From the NCBI GenBank assembly GCA_016938055.1, contig JAFGVJ010000365.1, forward strand, positions 1 to 32,257: a DNA stretch of 32,257 nucleotides, read 5' to 3'. Origin of the DNA: Prolixibacteraceae bacterium (GTDB lineage: Bacteria > Bacteroidota > Bacteroidia > Bacteroidales > Prolixibacteraceae). Below, piece after piece: positions 8,536 through 17,801 of this stretch. The notes below the pieces were generated by a model that saw only the letters and a program-made list of their open reading frames with translations, was not told the origin of the DNA and made no database searches. The position numbers were made by a program, and so were the translations under genes. Each line of letters starts with the position of its first letter. Position 1 is the first letter of the stretch.

Positions 8536-8796
8536 TTACTGTTCGGTCTGTTTGGGTTTTTTCATGATGGCATAAATTTCAAAAAGAAAGCCGGCCAAAA
8601 CAATCATAGGTGCCAGGGTAATCCGCCTGAAACTGAACACTTCGGGGTTGAACACATTAGGGTCGTCGCTTCCGCCGCCTATCATCAGTAAGAAGCCAAT
8701 CACGATGACAATTACCCCGATGATCATCAGTTTATAATTTTCTTTCCCTAAAGCAAAGGTCTCTTTTTGGAGATGCTCACGATTAAGTTTCGACAT
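8536..8796 (-). CDS. DUF3098 family membrane protein
   Basis: A protein of 86 residues with a polar N-terminus, two transmembrane segments (about 23-40 and 60-78) and a glycine-aspartate linker ([19 protein letters not shown]) between them. This pattern and the place between ftsX and uppP fit the Bacteroidota family DUF3098, whose function is unknown. The spacing is 29 bases from ftsX and 2 bases to uppP, so it is co-transcribed with both. A role near the divisome or in lipid-carrier metabolism would be guesswork from context. Confidence 0.85.
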   Translation of the reverse strand: MSKLNREHLQKETFALGKENYKLMIIGVIVIVIGFLLMIGGGSDDPNVFNPEVFSFRRITLAPMIVLAGFLFEIYAIMKKPKQTEQ

Positions 8797-8825
8797 AATT
8801 TTTAGAATTTGAGCGGTAAAAATAG

Positions 8826-9704
8826 TTAATAAAATAATTCATCGTATTGTAAACGAAGGAATTTGTTTACGGCCAGGGTGGTCGAAAGCCAGGCAATGAG
8901 CCATCCGGCAACAAAAACAGTGATAAAAACACCGGCCATCAACTGTTGGTTGTTCAATTCAATAATTTCCCTGAATTGCGTATTGTAGGAAACAATCAGG
9001 AACAGCAGTATCAGGTTGGCCAGCAAGGCTCCAATGAGTCCCTGCACTATAGCACGGTTGACAAAGGGTTTGCGAATGAACGACCGGGTGGCTCCTACCA
9101 GTTGCATGGTATGGATGATGAAGCGGTTGGCATAAATCGATAGCCGGATGGTATTGTTGATCAAAGCGAAAAAGATGAGCAGCATGATGACTCCCAGCAC
9201 CCCGATGATGAGGCTGATTTTGTGGGCGTTCTCATTGATCAGGTTGACCAGGTTCCGCTGATAGTAAACTTCTTCGACATGGGGGAAACTCAGAAATTGT
9301 TGTTCCAGCACGTTCAGGCTGTCGTTGTGGGTATAGGCGGCAAATAATTTTACATCAATGGTGGCCTGTAAGGGGTTGTATCCTAAAAAACCTACAAAAT
9401 TTTCACCCAGTTCTTCTTCCAGTATTTTGGCCGCAGATGCTGCATCGACATAGGTAGCTGTTTTAACTTCGGGGCGGGCAGAAAGCATTTTTTCCAGTTG
9501 AATCAAGTCCACTTCCCGCACATCTTCATCGAGCACGAGGGTTAAGCCAATGTTTTCCCTGATGTAAGCGTTCAGGTAACGGGCATTAAAAACCAACAGG
9601 GTGAGCAGTCCGACCAAAAACAACAACAAGGTAATGCTGAGGGTGGACACAAACCAGGCATTCAACAATTTTCGCCTGATGGGCTGCGGGCCTTTTTTAC
9701 GCAT
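8826..9704 (-). CDS. ftsX: Cell division protein FtsX
   Basis: FtsX is the membrane part of the FtsEX complex that activates peptidoglycan hydrolases at the septum. The 292-residue product has an N-terminal helix (about 17-40), a periplasmic domain of about 130 residues, then three helices with the FtsX-like permease signature (INNTIRLSIYANRFIIHTMQLVGAT). I chose the ATG at 9704: it is preceded by AAAAAGGAGAAAGC, a strong Shine-Dalgarno sequence, and overlaps the end of yfhO by 8 bases. The longer frame starting at 9752 adds an unlikely leader, though an ATG at 9731 is possible. The ATPase partner ftsE is not adjacent. Confidence 0.95.
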   Translation of the reverse strand: MRKKGPQPIRRKLLNAWFVSTLSITLLLFLVGLLTLLVFNARYLNAYIRENIGLTLVLDEDVREVDLIQLEKMLSARPEVKTATYVDAASAAKILEEELGENFVGFLGYNPLQATIDVKLFAAYTHNDSLNVLEQQFLSFPHVEEVYYQRNLVNLINENAHKISLIIGVLGVIMLLIFFALINNTIRLSIYANRFIIHTMQLVGATRSFIRKPFVNRAIVQGLIGALLANLILLFLIVSYNTQFREIIELNNQQLMAGVFITVFVAGWLIAWLSTTLAVNKFLRLQYDELFY

Positions 9705-12171
9705 GCTTTCTCCTTTTTCTGAATTCGACATACAACACGCCGGCAGCAGCAAGCATCAGCAAAATGGATGAAGCCAGCGAAATTTTGTTGCCAATTTCGT
9801 ATGATTTTGGTTTGAATTCGAAAACGATTTCATGCTCTCCGGCAGGAACCATCATGGCCCTCAGCACATAATTGGCCCTGAAAATTTCAGTTGCTACACC
9901 ATCAACCCTGGCTGTCCAGCCTTTTGGATAATAGATTTCGGAGAATACTGCCAGCTGATCGGATTGAGCACTCGACCGATAGACCAGTTTCTCAGGAGTA
10001 TAGGATAAGAGTTGAATGCTGGCCGTGCTGTCTGCTTTCAGTGATGATGAAAGGTATTGTTCAAAACGTTTGTCAATAACTGCAACATTTTTGAGGTCAG
10101 TTGCTCCAATCAGTTCCACTTCGTGGTTGGCATTTTCGGCCAATCGATAATTTTCAACAAACCAGGCATTGCCAAAAGCTTGAGGGTTCATCAGCGGCGC
10201 AGCATCTGGATTATAAATTATGTAACGGGTATTGAGCATGTTCAGGGCATTGAGGCCTGTAAATACTGCTTCAACATCGGCCATGGACTGTACATTACGC
10301 AACCTGCTCCCGATTAATTGCATTTCCTTCGAAAGCTGGTGTTCAATCAAATCCTGGTAGCGGCTGAGCTTGGCGCCGGAGTATCCACCCACCGATTTAT
10401 GAAAATACGAAGTGGAGGCATCGGAGAAGGGATTGAGGGCAATATTGAAAACACGGTAATTGGGATCTGTGTCTTTAAGAATCTCCAAATTGGCTTTACT
10501 GGGTTCATAGGGTGTTTCAGCCTTTCGTTTAGGCACAAAATTGTCATTGTTCAGGTAGCGTTTGTTTACCGGCCACATATCGGCCAGTACCAAAACTGCA
10601 GCTGCTATCAGTGCGTATTTGGCTTTTAGTTTGTTTTTCAAAGTGAGCCAGATCAGTCCGGCTGAAAGCAATACGAATACCAAAGAGCGGAATGCATCGG
10701 CCCGTGCAACTGCAATACGGTCGACTTCAAGGGCTTCCAACAATTGATTGGGCCAACCCGAAGCACTCAGCTGTGCATCAACCGATCCTTTAAAATCACC
10801 GGCCAAAGAAGGGATGATGGCAAAAAGCAGGGCAATACCACCTGCCACGATGGTAGCATATTGCAGACCTTTCAGTTGCTTTTTTTGTTCAAGTTTGCGA
10901 TCCTGAAACAATTCTTTTAAGGCCAGCAGGCCCAGTACCCACATGGCAAAATGCTGGATGAAAACGATGTTTTTGACATCCCTGAATTTGTCGTAAAGTG
11001 GAATATAATCAATGGCAAAATGACTGAGAGCAGGGAAATAACGTCCGAGTGAGAGGAGGAAACTTACCACCACCACGCTTACAAGCCACCATTTTTCAAA
11101 TCCCTTCACCAGAAATAGTCCAAGCACAAAAAGGAAGATGGTGATGGCCCCAAAATAGAAGGGACCCGACACAATGGGTTGGCTGCCCCAATACAGCGGG
11201 CTGTTTTCCACGATTCTGGCGGCCTGTTGTTTTCCCTGGCTTTTGGATAGTACCTCGAACAGTTGGGAGTTTTCGCCGAGTGGTTCGCTCATACCACCAC
11301 CTTTCAGGCGGGGAATAAACGCCGTGATGGCTTCTGTAACATCGTAGCTGTAATCGAGGATGTAATCTTTAGACAGCCCTTTATCACTTTCGGTTTCTGT
11401 TTTGGTCAGCTCAGTACCGCCACGGGTTGAGTATTTGGAATATTCCTGAGTACTCAGCAGGTAATTGGCATTGACCCCAACGGCAATGAAAAGAGGGATG
11501 ATCAGGTAAAGGGTGCTGATGAAAAAAGGTTTGACCGTTTTTTCAACGATAGCATAAACCAGTTTGAAGATCCCGTAAAGTAATACGGCAATCAATCCGT
11601 AATAAGTAATTTGCGGGTGAACTGAAGAAATTTCAAGTGCCAGGAACAAGGTGGTAAGCAAGGCTCCGATCAGTTTGTTTTTGTTAAAAGTATAATGAAT
11701 GGCACCTATCAATGGCGGTAAATAGGCCAGAGCCCACAGTTTTGTAATGTGACCTGCTCCAGCCAGAATAAAAAAGTAGCTGGCAAAGGAAAACAGCAGG
11801 GCGCCAAACAGGCTGAGCCAGGGACTTATCCCAAAAAGGATAAGGCAGAGGTAGGCACCCAGGATTAAAATGATGAGAAAGGTGGCCGGATAAGCTCCCA
11901 GTTTTTCAATTTTGCGGAGGCTGGTGATGACATTGCCCTTGAACTTAGCCGCGAAGGTAATGGTAGGCATGCCCCCGAACATGGAATTGCTCCAGCGGAT
12001 TGATTCTCCGGTCTTTTTCAAATGATCGTTGTATTCCTTCTGGGCACCTGCTGCCGTTAAGCGGTCGTGTTCCTGCAGCCTTTTTCCGCTGATTACCGGA
12101 CTGAAATACAGATAGCTCACCAGTATGGCCGTAACGAGGGTGACAATCAAGGGCAAATTTTTCTTCATCAT
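9697..12171 (-). CDS. YfhO family multi-pass membrane protein
   Basis: An 824-residue integral membrane protein with about twelve hydrophobic segments and a soluble C-terminal domain (about 660-790), followed by a last helix and a basic tail (EFRKRRKHA). The N-terminal loop after the first helix contains EHDR and the segment SNSMFGGMP, typical of YfhO-like proteins with a GT-C fold. In Firmicutes YfhO relatives glycosylate teichoic acids; the role in Bacteroidota is unknown, but transfer of a sugar from a lipid-linked donor outside the membrane is plausible. It is the first gene of the operon leading to ftsX and uppP, and lies 53 bases from the divergent flippase gene. Confidence 0.9.
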   Translation of the reverse strand: MMKKNLPLIVTLVTAILVSYLYFSPVISGKRLQEHDRLTAAGAQKEYNDHLKKTGESIRWSNSMFGGMPTITFAAKFKGNVITSLRKIEKLGAYPATFLIILILGAYLCLILFGISPWLSLFGALLFSFASYFFILAGAGHITKLWALAYLPPLIGAIHYTFNKNKLIGALLTTLFLALEISSVHPQITYYGLIAVLLYGIFKLVYAIVEKTVKPFFISTLYLIIPLFIAVGVNANYLLSTQEYSKYSTRGGTELTKTETESDKGLSKDYILDYSYDVTEAITAFIPRLKGGGMSEPLGENSQLFEVLSKSQGKQQAARIVENSPLYWGSQPIVSGPFYFGAITIFLFVLGLFLVKGFEKWWLVSVVVVSFLLSLGRYFPALSHFAIDYIPLYDKFRDVKNIVFIQHFAMWVLGLLALKELFQDRKLEQKKQLKGLQYATIVAGGIALLFAIIPSLAGDFKGSVDAQLSASGWPNQLLEALEVDRIAVARADAFRSLVFVLLSAGLIWLTLKNKLKAKYALIAAAVLVLADMWPVNKRYLNNDNFVPKRKAETPYEPSKANLEILKDTDPNYRVFNIALNPFSDASTSYFHKSVGGYSGAKLSRYQDLIEHQLSKEMQLIGSRLRNVQSMADVEAVFTGLNALNMLNTRYIIYNPDAAPLMNPQAFGNAWFVENYRLAENANHEVELIGATDLKNVAVIDKRFEQYLSSSLKADSTASIQLLSYTPEKLVYRSSAQSDQLAVFSEIYYPKGWTARVDGVATEIFRANYVLRAMMVPAGEHEIVFEFKPKSYEIGNKISLASSILLMLAAAGVLYVEFRKRRKHA

Positions 12172-12224
12172 GCTTTATTTGTCTATTTTCGCAGGGTAAA
12201 AATAGAAATTTAATCCGTGATATT

Positions 12225-13697
12225 TTGGGAATTGTTGCTAAACAAACGTTAAAGGGATCCATCTGGTCGTACCTGGGGGTTGTCATTGGATTTGTAACGA
12301 CCACTTATCTTTATACCAATTATCTGACTCCGGAAGTAGTAGGTTTGTTTGGACTGATCGTTGCGATTGCTACCATTACAAGTGTTTTGGCAGCTCTTGG
12401 TTTTAATGGGGTAACCATACGACTGTTTCCCTATTTCAGGGATCAAAAGAGCGGACATCATGGTTTTCTTTTTGCTATACTTGTCCCACAAATAATTGGA
12501 TTTCTGATATTTACTGTACTTTTCTACCTTTTTAAAGAATACTTGATTTTGACAAATATTGAAAAGTCTGCACTTTTTGCTGAGTATGTTGAACTTATAG
12601 TCCCTGTAACTTTTTTCTTTCTAATTTATAATTTGTTTGATAATTATCTCAAAGTACTTTATGATGCTGTAACTGGTACCTTCCTTCAGGAGTTTTTTCA
12701 AAGGGTACTAATTTTTATCATTGTATTGCTTTATGCTTTGGAATGGATCGATTTTGAACAATTGATTTGGGGTTTTGTATTTGCAGTGTCTGCAAAGGGA
12801 TTGGTTATTATAATATTGGTAGCTAAGAGAGGGGAGCTTAAACTTCAACCCAATATTCAGTTTATTTCTAGAAAAATGAGAAGGGAAATAATCGATGTGG
12901 CCATTTTTTACATTTTTGGAGGTGTTGGTTCAATGATTGTATTTAATATTGATAAAATCATCGTTAATCAGATGCTTGATTTGCGAAATACCGGCATTTA
13001 TACAATAGCTTTTTATTTTGGCACACTGGTCATTATTCCTTCCAGACCACTTCTGAAAATTGCTGGTACTTTGGTTGCTGATGCCTGGGCCAAAAACGAT
13101 TTGTCCAAAATTGATGAAATTTATAGAAAAAGCTGCATCAATCAATTTTTGATAGGATGCTTTCTTTTTATGGGAATTTGGGTGAATATCGATAGCATCA
13201 TCACGATTTTAGGTTCTGATTATGTGCTTTCAAAATGGGTAATATTTTTTGTTGGACTAGGTTATTTATTTGAAATGGCAACAGGAGCCAGTGGTATTAT
13301 TATCAGTATTTCAAAATATTACAGAGTTTTTTTATGGTTTATGTCCATTTTGGTATTGCTTGTCATTGTATTATTATATCTATTAATTCCGCTTTGGGGG
13401 ATTACTGGTGCTGCTATCGCAATAGCTGCAGCTTTGTTTATGCATAATTTAATGCGATCAATATATTTATACCACAAGTTCCGATTGCAGCCTTTCAGTA
13501 AATCTTTTTTCTATGTTGTCTTTTTTTATGGTCTTTTATATCTCATATTGAATTTGATTCCACAACAAAATCTGATTGCTGACATCATCATCAGGAGTGG
13601 TCTGGTTGTTGTGTTAAGCATGGTATTTCTTTTATTTATACCGATTTCTGAAGATGTAACGAGACTGAAAGATAGACTAATTCATAAAGTCCAATAA
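12225..13697 (+). CDS. Polysaccharide flippase (Wzx/PST family)
   Basis: The 490-residue protein has about 14 hydrophobic segments and the family start pattern GIVAKQTLKGSIWSYLGV, as in lipid-linked oligosaccharide flippases. It would move undecaprenyl-linked glycan units across the inner membrane. The frame opens at TTG (12225) and the next in-frame ATG is far inside the conserved N-terminus, so a TTG start is likely. A TATTTTCG box (one mismatch to TAnnTTTG) lies at 12184-12191. Base composition is clearly lower in G+C than in later cluster genes: two sampled 60-base lines have 27-30% G+C against 55% in one line of the second GT4 gene, hinting at separate origin. It leads the nine-gene plus-strand cluster. 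Confidence 0.9.
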   Translation: MGIVAKQTLKGSIWSYLGVVIGFVTTTYLYTNYLTPEVVGLFGLIVAIATITSVLAALGFNGVTIRLFPYFRDQKSGHHGFLFAILVPQIIGFLIFTVLFYLFKEYLILTNIEKSALFAEYVELIVPVTFFFLIYNLFDNYLKVLYDAVTGTFLQEFFQRVLIFIIVLLYALEWIDFEQLIWGFVFAVSAKGLVIIILVAKRGELKLQPNIQFISRKMRREIIDVAIFYIFGGVGSMIVFNIDKIIVNQMLDLRNTGIYTIAFYFGTLVIIPSRPLLKIAGTLVADAWAKNDLSKIDEIYRKSCINQFLIGCFLFMGIWVNIDSIITILGSDYVLSKWVIFFVGLGYLFEMATGASGIIISISKYYRVFLWFMSILVLLVIVLLYLLIPLWGITGAAIAIAAALFMHNLMRSIYLYHKFRLQPFSKSFFYVVFFYGLLYLILNLIPQQNLIADIIIRSGLVVVLSMVFLLFIPISEDVTRLKDRLIHKVQ

Positions 13698-13714
13698 TGT
13701 TATTCTGATCAAAA

Positions 13715-14506
13715 ATGAAGGAACTGATTTATTCAACATATGTTAGTCTTTTAGCCAAACCACAGTTTAAAAGATTTAATCGTTTTATCGTTACCCTCGG
13801 ATTAAAGGGTTTGGGTTTTGACAACTACGAGAACCGCAAACGAAGCGGCGAAGAGCATTTCCTACAATGGTATGCAAAAAACCGGCTATCTGAAAGAGTA
13901 TTCGATGTTGGGGCCAATGAAGGGGACTATGCCCGGATTTGTCTGGATAAAGGATTGAAAACAATTTTTTGTTTTGAACCGGTTAAGAATACTTTTACCC
14001 GTTTGGAACAACGCTTTGTTAACCATAAAGATGTTCATTGTTTTGATTTTGGTTTCTCTGATAGTTCAGGAATTACAACTATTTATGACAAACATGGAAC
14101 AGGATCTAGTCATGCTACCTTATACCCTGAAACCATCGCCAATAGAGAGGACCTAATTCCTAGTACCATCAATTTGGAAACCATTGATCATTACTGTAAG
14201 TCAAATCAAATTGACAGAATTGGCTTATTAAAAATTGATACCGAAGGTCATGAACTGGCTGTTTTAAAAGGAGCTGCCAAGATGTTGGAACAGCAAAAAA
14301 TCGATGTCATTCATTTTGAAATGAACAGGCACAATATCTGTGCTGGAAATTTTATGAAAGATTATCTATCATTGTTGAGCCATTATCGCCTGTATCGTCT
14401 GTTACCACATGCTTTTCTTCCAATAGAATATGACCGTGCGGAAATGGATGAGTTTTTCTTTTTTCAGAATGTGATTGCCCTAAGGAGAGATATTTTTTCT
14501 CTTTGA
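13715..14506 (+). CDS. FkbM family methyltransferase
   Basis: The 263-residue protein has the FkbM-type S-adenosylmethionine-binding motif VFDVGANEGDYA from residue 62, followed by FCFEPVKNTFTRLEQ and the later IGLLKIDTEGHELAVLKGA. These enzymes O-methylate hydroxyls, often on sugars in surface glycans. It follows the flippase by 17 bases and precedes a glycosyltransferase, so a role in decorating the exported glycan is likely. The acceptor cannot be deduced. Confidence 0.9.
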   Translation: MKELIYSTYVSLLAKPQFKRFNRFIVTLGLKGLGFDNYENRKRSGEEHFLQWYAKNRLSERVFDVGANEGDYARICLDKGLKTIFCFEPVKNTFTRLEQRFVNHKDVHCFDFGFSDSSGITTIYDKHGTGSSHATLYPETIANREDLIPSTINLETIDHYCKSNQIDRIGLLKIDTEGHELAVLKGAAKMLEQQKIDVIHFEMNRHNICAGNFMKDYLSLLSHYRLYRLLPHAFLPIEYDRAEMDEFFFFQNVIALRRDIFSL

Positions 14507-14532
14507 TTCGCTAGCTGCGATATTTCTAAGTG

Positions 14533-15756
14533 ATGTTAAAAATGACTATCAGAAATAAAATTTTATATGTTCTTGGCGGAGTACCTCATTATACTGCTCC
14601 ATTGCTGGAAAGAATTGTTGCCAAAGGTTTCAACATCACCATGCTGATTCCGGAACAAAAAGATGATAAGGTTATTGGAGATGGTGTGAAGCTGATGGAC
14701 CACCATGCAAGCTATCATGTAAGGGTAGGTCAGGTCGAAAAAGCTTGGTATGCCAAAAGTGCCTTTTGTGATCTCCGAAATATCATACAGGAGGAGCAGC
14801 CTGATATACTGATGATTGGATGGCCATATTTCTTGCAACTCTTTTTTGAACGGTCCATATTAAAGGTCATGAAACAGCTAAATGTGAAACTGATACTACG
14901 GGAAATTCCTTTTCAGGTACCTCCTTTCGGAAAGTTCCTATATTTTCGCAAACACCCCATTTACAACGAGAACATGGAGTTGCAAAGTCGAGGCCTATTA
15001 TTTTATGTAAGGATTGTATTGATTATGTTTGTCAGGCGCTTTTTATATCGACGTGCCGATGCTTCACTCAACTATGCCTCGGTAGCCAATGAAATAATAC
15101 CCACTTATGGCATCCAAAAAGAAGCTGTCTTTGTCAGTTACAACACTTCCGATACCGACGCACTTTTCCATCAGCTCGAAGCTGTTAAAAATTCAGTAGC
15201 CATCCTTGAATCAAAAAGAAGAGTCCTGCACATTGGCCGGTTGGTGAAATGGAAACGGGTTGATTTACTGATTGATGCATTTCATCAAGTCCTGTTAAAT
15301 TTTCCCGATAGTGAACTGATGATCATCGGGAATGGCCCCGAACGTGCAGCCCTCGAAGTGCAGGCAGCGAGTTTGGGCATAGCCCAAAAAGTTGTCTTTA
15401 CCGGAGCCATTTACGACCCGTTTTTACTCGGAAAATACATGTACGAATCATCGGTATATGTGCTGGCCGGAACCGGAGGTTTGTCCATCAACGATGCCAT
15501 GTGTTTCGGGATGCCTGTTATTTGTGCTGTTTGCGATGGAACCGAACGGGATTTAGTTGAACATGGCGTAAATGGTTATTTTTTTCGGGAAGGTGATGCC
15601 AACGATCTTGCCTTAAAAATTCAGGATATTTTTGCAAGTCCTCAACAATCTGTTTCCATGGGAGAAGCTTCATTTAAGGTGATTCAAAATAAAATTAACC
15701 TGGAGACTGTAGCCAATCGTTACATTGAAGCCTTTCGCTATGTTTTGAATAAATAA
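14533..15756 (+). CDS. Glycosyltransferase family 4 protein
   Basis: The 407-residue GT-B enzyme has a C-terminal GT4-type donor-binding domain with HIGRLVKWKRVDLLIDAF, LMIIGNGPERAAL and VFTGAIYD. The usual E-X7-E loop reads GTGGLSINDAMCFGMPVI, with Gly at the first position and Asp where the second Glu is expected, a variation seen in other GT4 enzymes. The N-terminal half has a run of hydrophobic and basic residues (about 155-180) that may touch the membrane. I take the ATG at 14533; a GTG one codon upstream is also possible. The sugar donor and acceptor are unknown. It lies between two methyltransferase genes in the cluster. Confidence 0.9.
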   Translation: MLKMTIRNKILYVLGGVPHYTAPLLERIVAKGFNITMLIPEQKDDKVIGDGVKLMDHHASYHVRVGQVEKAWYAKSAFCDLRNIIQEEQPDILMIGWPYFLQLFFERSILKVMKQLNVKLILREIPFQVPPFGKFLYFRKHPIYNENMELQSRGLLFYVRIVLIMFVRRFLYRRADASLNYASVANEIIPTYGIQKEAVFVSYNTSDTDALFHQLEAVKNSVAILESKRRVLHIGRLVKWKRVDLLIDAFHQVLLNFPDSELMIIGNGPERAALEVQAASLGIAQKVVFTGAIYDPFLLGKYMYESSVYVLAGTGGLSINDAMCFGMPVICAVCDGTERDLVEHGVNGYFFREGDANDLALKIQDIFASPQQSVSMGEASFKVIQNKINLETVANRYIEAFRYVLNK

Positions 15757-15794
15757 TCTGTAATTTGCAGAAATTTGCATAAAAATCTAAACCA

Positions 15795-16547
15795 ATGTCT
15801 GAGCATTTAACCGACCGCCAGTTTTGGCTCGATTACTGGGAAAATAAAAATGACCTGATACAAAAAATTGGACCCGGGAATTATTTCAAAGCACTTTTTG
15901 ATAGGGTTTTGACTAACAGCAATCACCAAACATCATTGGAGATAGGAGGGTTCCCGGGGTATCTCTCCATCTTTCTTAAAAAATATTATCAACTGACTCC
16001 CACCTTGCTCGATTATGTGATACACCGTGAGAGAATTGAAGAGTTGTTGACATACAATGATTTAGGCATTGATGATGTGACTTGTAATGAAACTGACTTG
16101 TTTACTGCGGAGCCTGATCAACAATATGATTTATGCCTCTCGCTGGGCTTCATTGAACATTTTAGCGATACCCGCGACCTTCTTGAGAGACATGTACAAT
16201 TCCTGAAACCCGGAGGAACCTTACTCATCATTGTGCCCAACTTTTTGGGAATGAACGGTTGGTTTAATAAAACTTTCGATCGGCCACTTTATGACAAACA
16301 TTACCTGGACTGCATGGACAAAGAGCATTTAAAGCTGGTAGCTTCATCGTTGGCTCTGGATAAGGTTGAAACATTCTATTATGGAAAATTTTCAATTTGG
16401 CTCGAGAATTATTCATCACAAAAAATGTTGGTGAAGCTGTTCTTCAAACTCAGCTGGACTATAGGAAAAATATTGACCAAGTTACTCCCTTTTGAATCAC
16501 GCCATTTTTCACCCTATACCGTATTGATTGCAAAAAAGGAGCAATGA
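15795..16547 (+). CDS. Class I SAM-dependent methyltransferase
   Basis: The protein of 250 residues has a motif I variant LEIGGFPGYLS at about 48-58, then a DLCLSLGFIEHFSD segment typical of motif II, and LKPGGTLLIIVPN as motif III. These mark a class I Rossmann-fold methyltransferase of the type common in glycan clusters. It ends 3 bases before the next GT4 gene, so both are translated from one message. The target is probably a sugar of the same glycan, which would then carry methyl groups from two enzymes (this and the FkbM protein). Confidence 0.87.
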   Translation: MSEHLTDRQFWLDYWENKNDLIQKIGPGNYFKALFDRVLTNSNHQTSLEIGGFPGYLSIFLKKYYQLTPTLLDYVIHRERIEELLTYNDLGIDDVTCNETDLFTAEPDQQYDLCLSLGFIEHFSDTRDLLERHVQFLKPGGTLLIIVPNFLGMNGWFNKTFDRPLYDKHYLDCMDKEHLKLVASSLALDKVETFYYGKFSIWLENYSSQKMLVKLFFKLSWTIGKILTKLLPFESRHFSPYTVLIAKKEQ

Positions 16548-16550
16548 ATC

Positions 16551-17801
16551 ATGAAGGTGCTCATCATCAATAAATCCTATTACTCGGGCGGTGCCGGTAT
16601 TGCTGCAGGCCGCTTGTTTCAAACCCTGAAACTTGCCGGAGCCGATGTGTCCTTGCTGGTATTGGATCCAACGCTGCACGAAGAAAAAAAACTTATTAGA
16701 CTTACTATCAATTCTTGGCAACGACTGAAATGGTGGGGAATGTTCCTGGCCGAACGCTTGTATTTTTTACCTTTCGAAAAAAGTAAAGCCTTGCGCTATG
16801 CCTTCTCTCCTGCAGTGGCAGGCATCGATATTTCTAAACATCCAGCTGTACGTGATGCTGATATCATTCACCTGCACTGGTACAACCAGGGCTTTTTATC
16901 TCATCGATCGCTCCGCAAATTGTACGCGCTGGGCAAACCCGTTGTGCATACTCTCCACGACATGTGGGCCTTTACCGGCGGTTGTCATTACAATGGCAGC
17001 TGTGAGCGCTTCACTGATCAATGCGGACAGTGCATCTACCTGAAAAATCCTTCAGCGCATGATCTTTCTTTCAAGGGAATTCAATTGAAAAAAGACAGCT
17101 ATCAAAATGCCAAATTAACCATTGTTACCTGCAGCCGATGGTTGGGTACGATGGCAGCTAAGAGTAGCCTGTTGAAGGAGAAGCAGGTTTTAGCCATCCC
17201 CAATTCCATCGATATCAACTATTATCAGCCCCTTCATCGTAATGAAGTTCGGGAAGCACTCCATCTTCCCAGTCATCGTCAATTGGTATTGTTTGGAGCT
17301 GCCAACCTGAACGATCCCCGAAAAGGCCTGTCCTATTTTCTGGAAGTCCTTGAATTGGTGAAAGCTGATTTCGACATCGTGGTTTTTGGCAAGAATTCAG
17401 TATTGATGAAACAGCAAAGCCGCTACAAAGTACACGACTTTGGTTTGATTGCTTCAGCCGAAAAAATGAAGGCACTGTACCAGGCTGCCGATGTCTTTGT
17501 GCTCCCATCGTTGCAGGATAACCTCCCCAATACCGTGATGGAAAGCCTGGCTTGCGGTACTCCGGTGGTAGCCTTTGAAACGGGTGGAATCCCCGAAATG
17601 GTCGATCACCTGGTCAATGGTTACATCGCCCGCTATCAATCATCATCCGAACTGGCTGCTGGCATTGAATGGGTTCTTAAAAACAACACCGGCAACGTTC
17701 TGGGCAAAGCTGCCCGCGAAAAAGTACTTCGTGTATACAGCGAAGAAGTGGTTGCCCAACAATACCTTCAACTCTATGAAAAGGTGCTGAATGAAAAATA
17801 A
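16551..17801 (+). CDS. Glycosyltransferase family 4 protein with cysteine cluster
   Basis: A GT-B enzyme of 416 residues. The N-terminus NKSYYSGGAGIAAGRL and the segment HTLHDMWAFTGGCHYNG identify a subgroup that includes WcaC-like enzymes. Four cysteines, C145, C151, C158 and C161, are spaced like a small metal-binding or structural knuckle. The donor-binding domain has VLPSLQDNLPNTVMESL, in which the E-X7-E loop keeps its second Glu. It overlaps the following GT2 gene by 11 bases, which points to translational coupling. Donor and acceptor sugars are unknown. Confidence 0.92.
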   Translation: MKVLIINKSYYSGGAGIAAGRLFQTLKLAGADVSLLVLDPTLHEEKKLIRLTINSWQRLKWWGMFLAERLYFLPFEKSKALRYAFSPAVAGIDISKHPAVRDADIIHLHWYNQGFLSHRSLRKLYALGKPVVHTLHDMWAFTGGCHYNGSCERFTDQCGQCIYLKNPSAHDLSFKGIQLKKDSYQNAKLTIVTCSRWLGTMAAKSSLLKEKQVLAIPNSIDINYYQPLHRNEVREALHLPSHRQLVLFGAANLNDPRKGLSYFLEVLELVKADFDIVVFGKNSVLMKQQSRYKVHDFGLIASAEKMKALYQAADVFVLPSLQDNLPNTVMESLACGTPVVAFETGGIPEMVDHLVNGYIARYQSSSELAAGIEWVLKNNTGNVLGKAAREKVLRVYSEEVVAQQYLQLYEKVLNEK

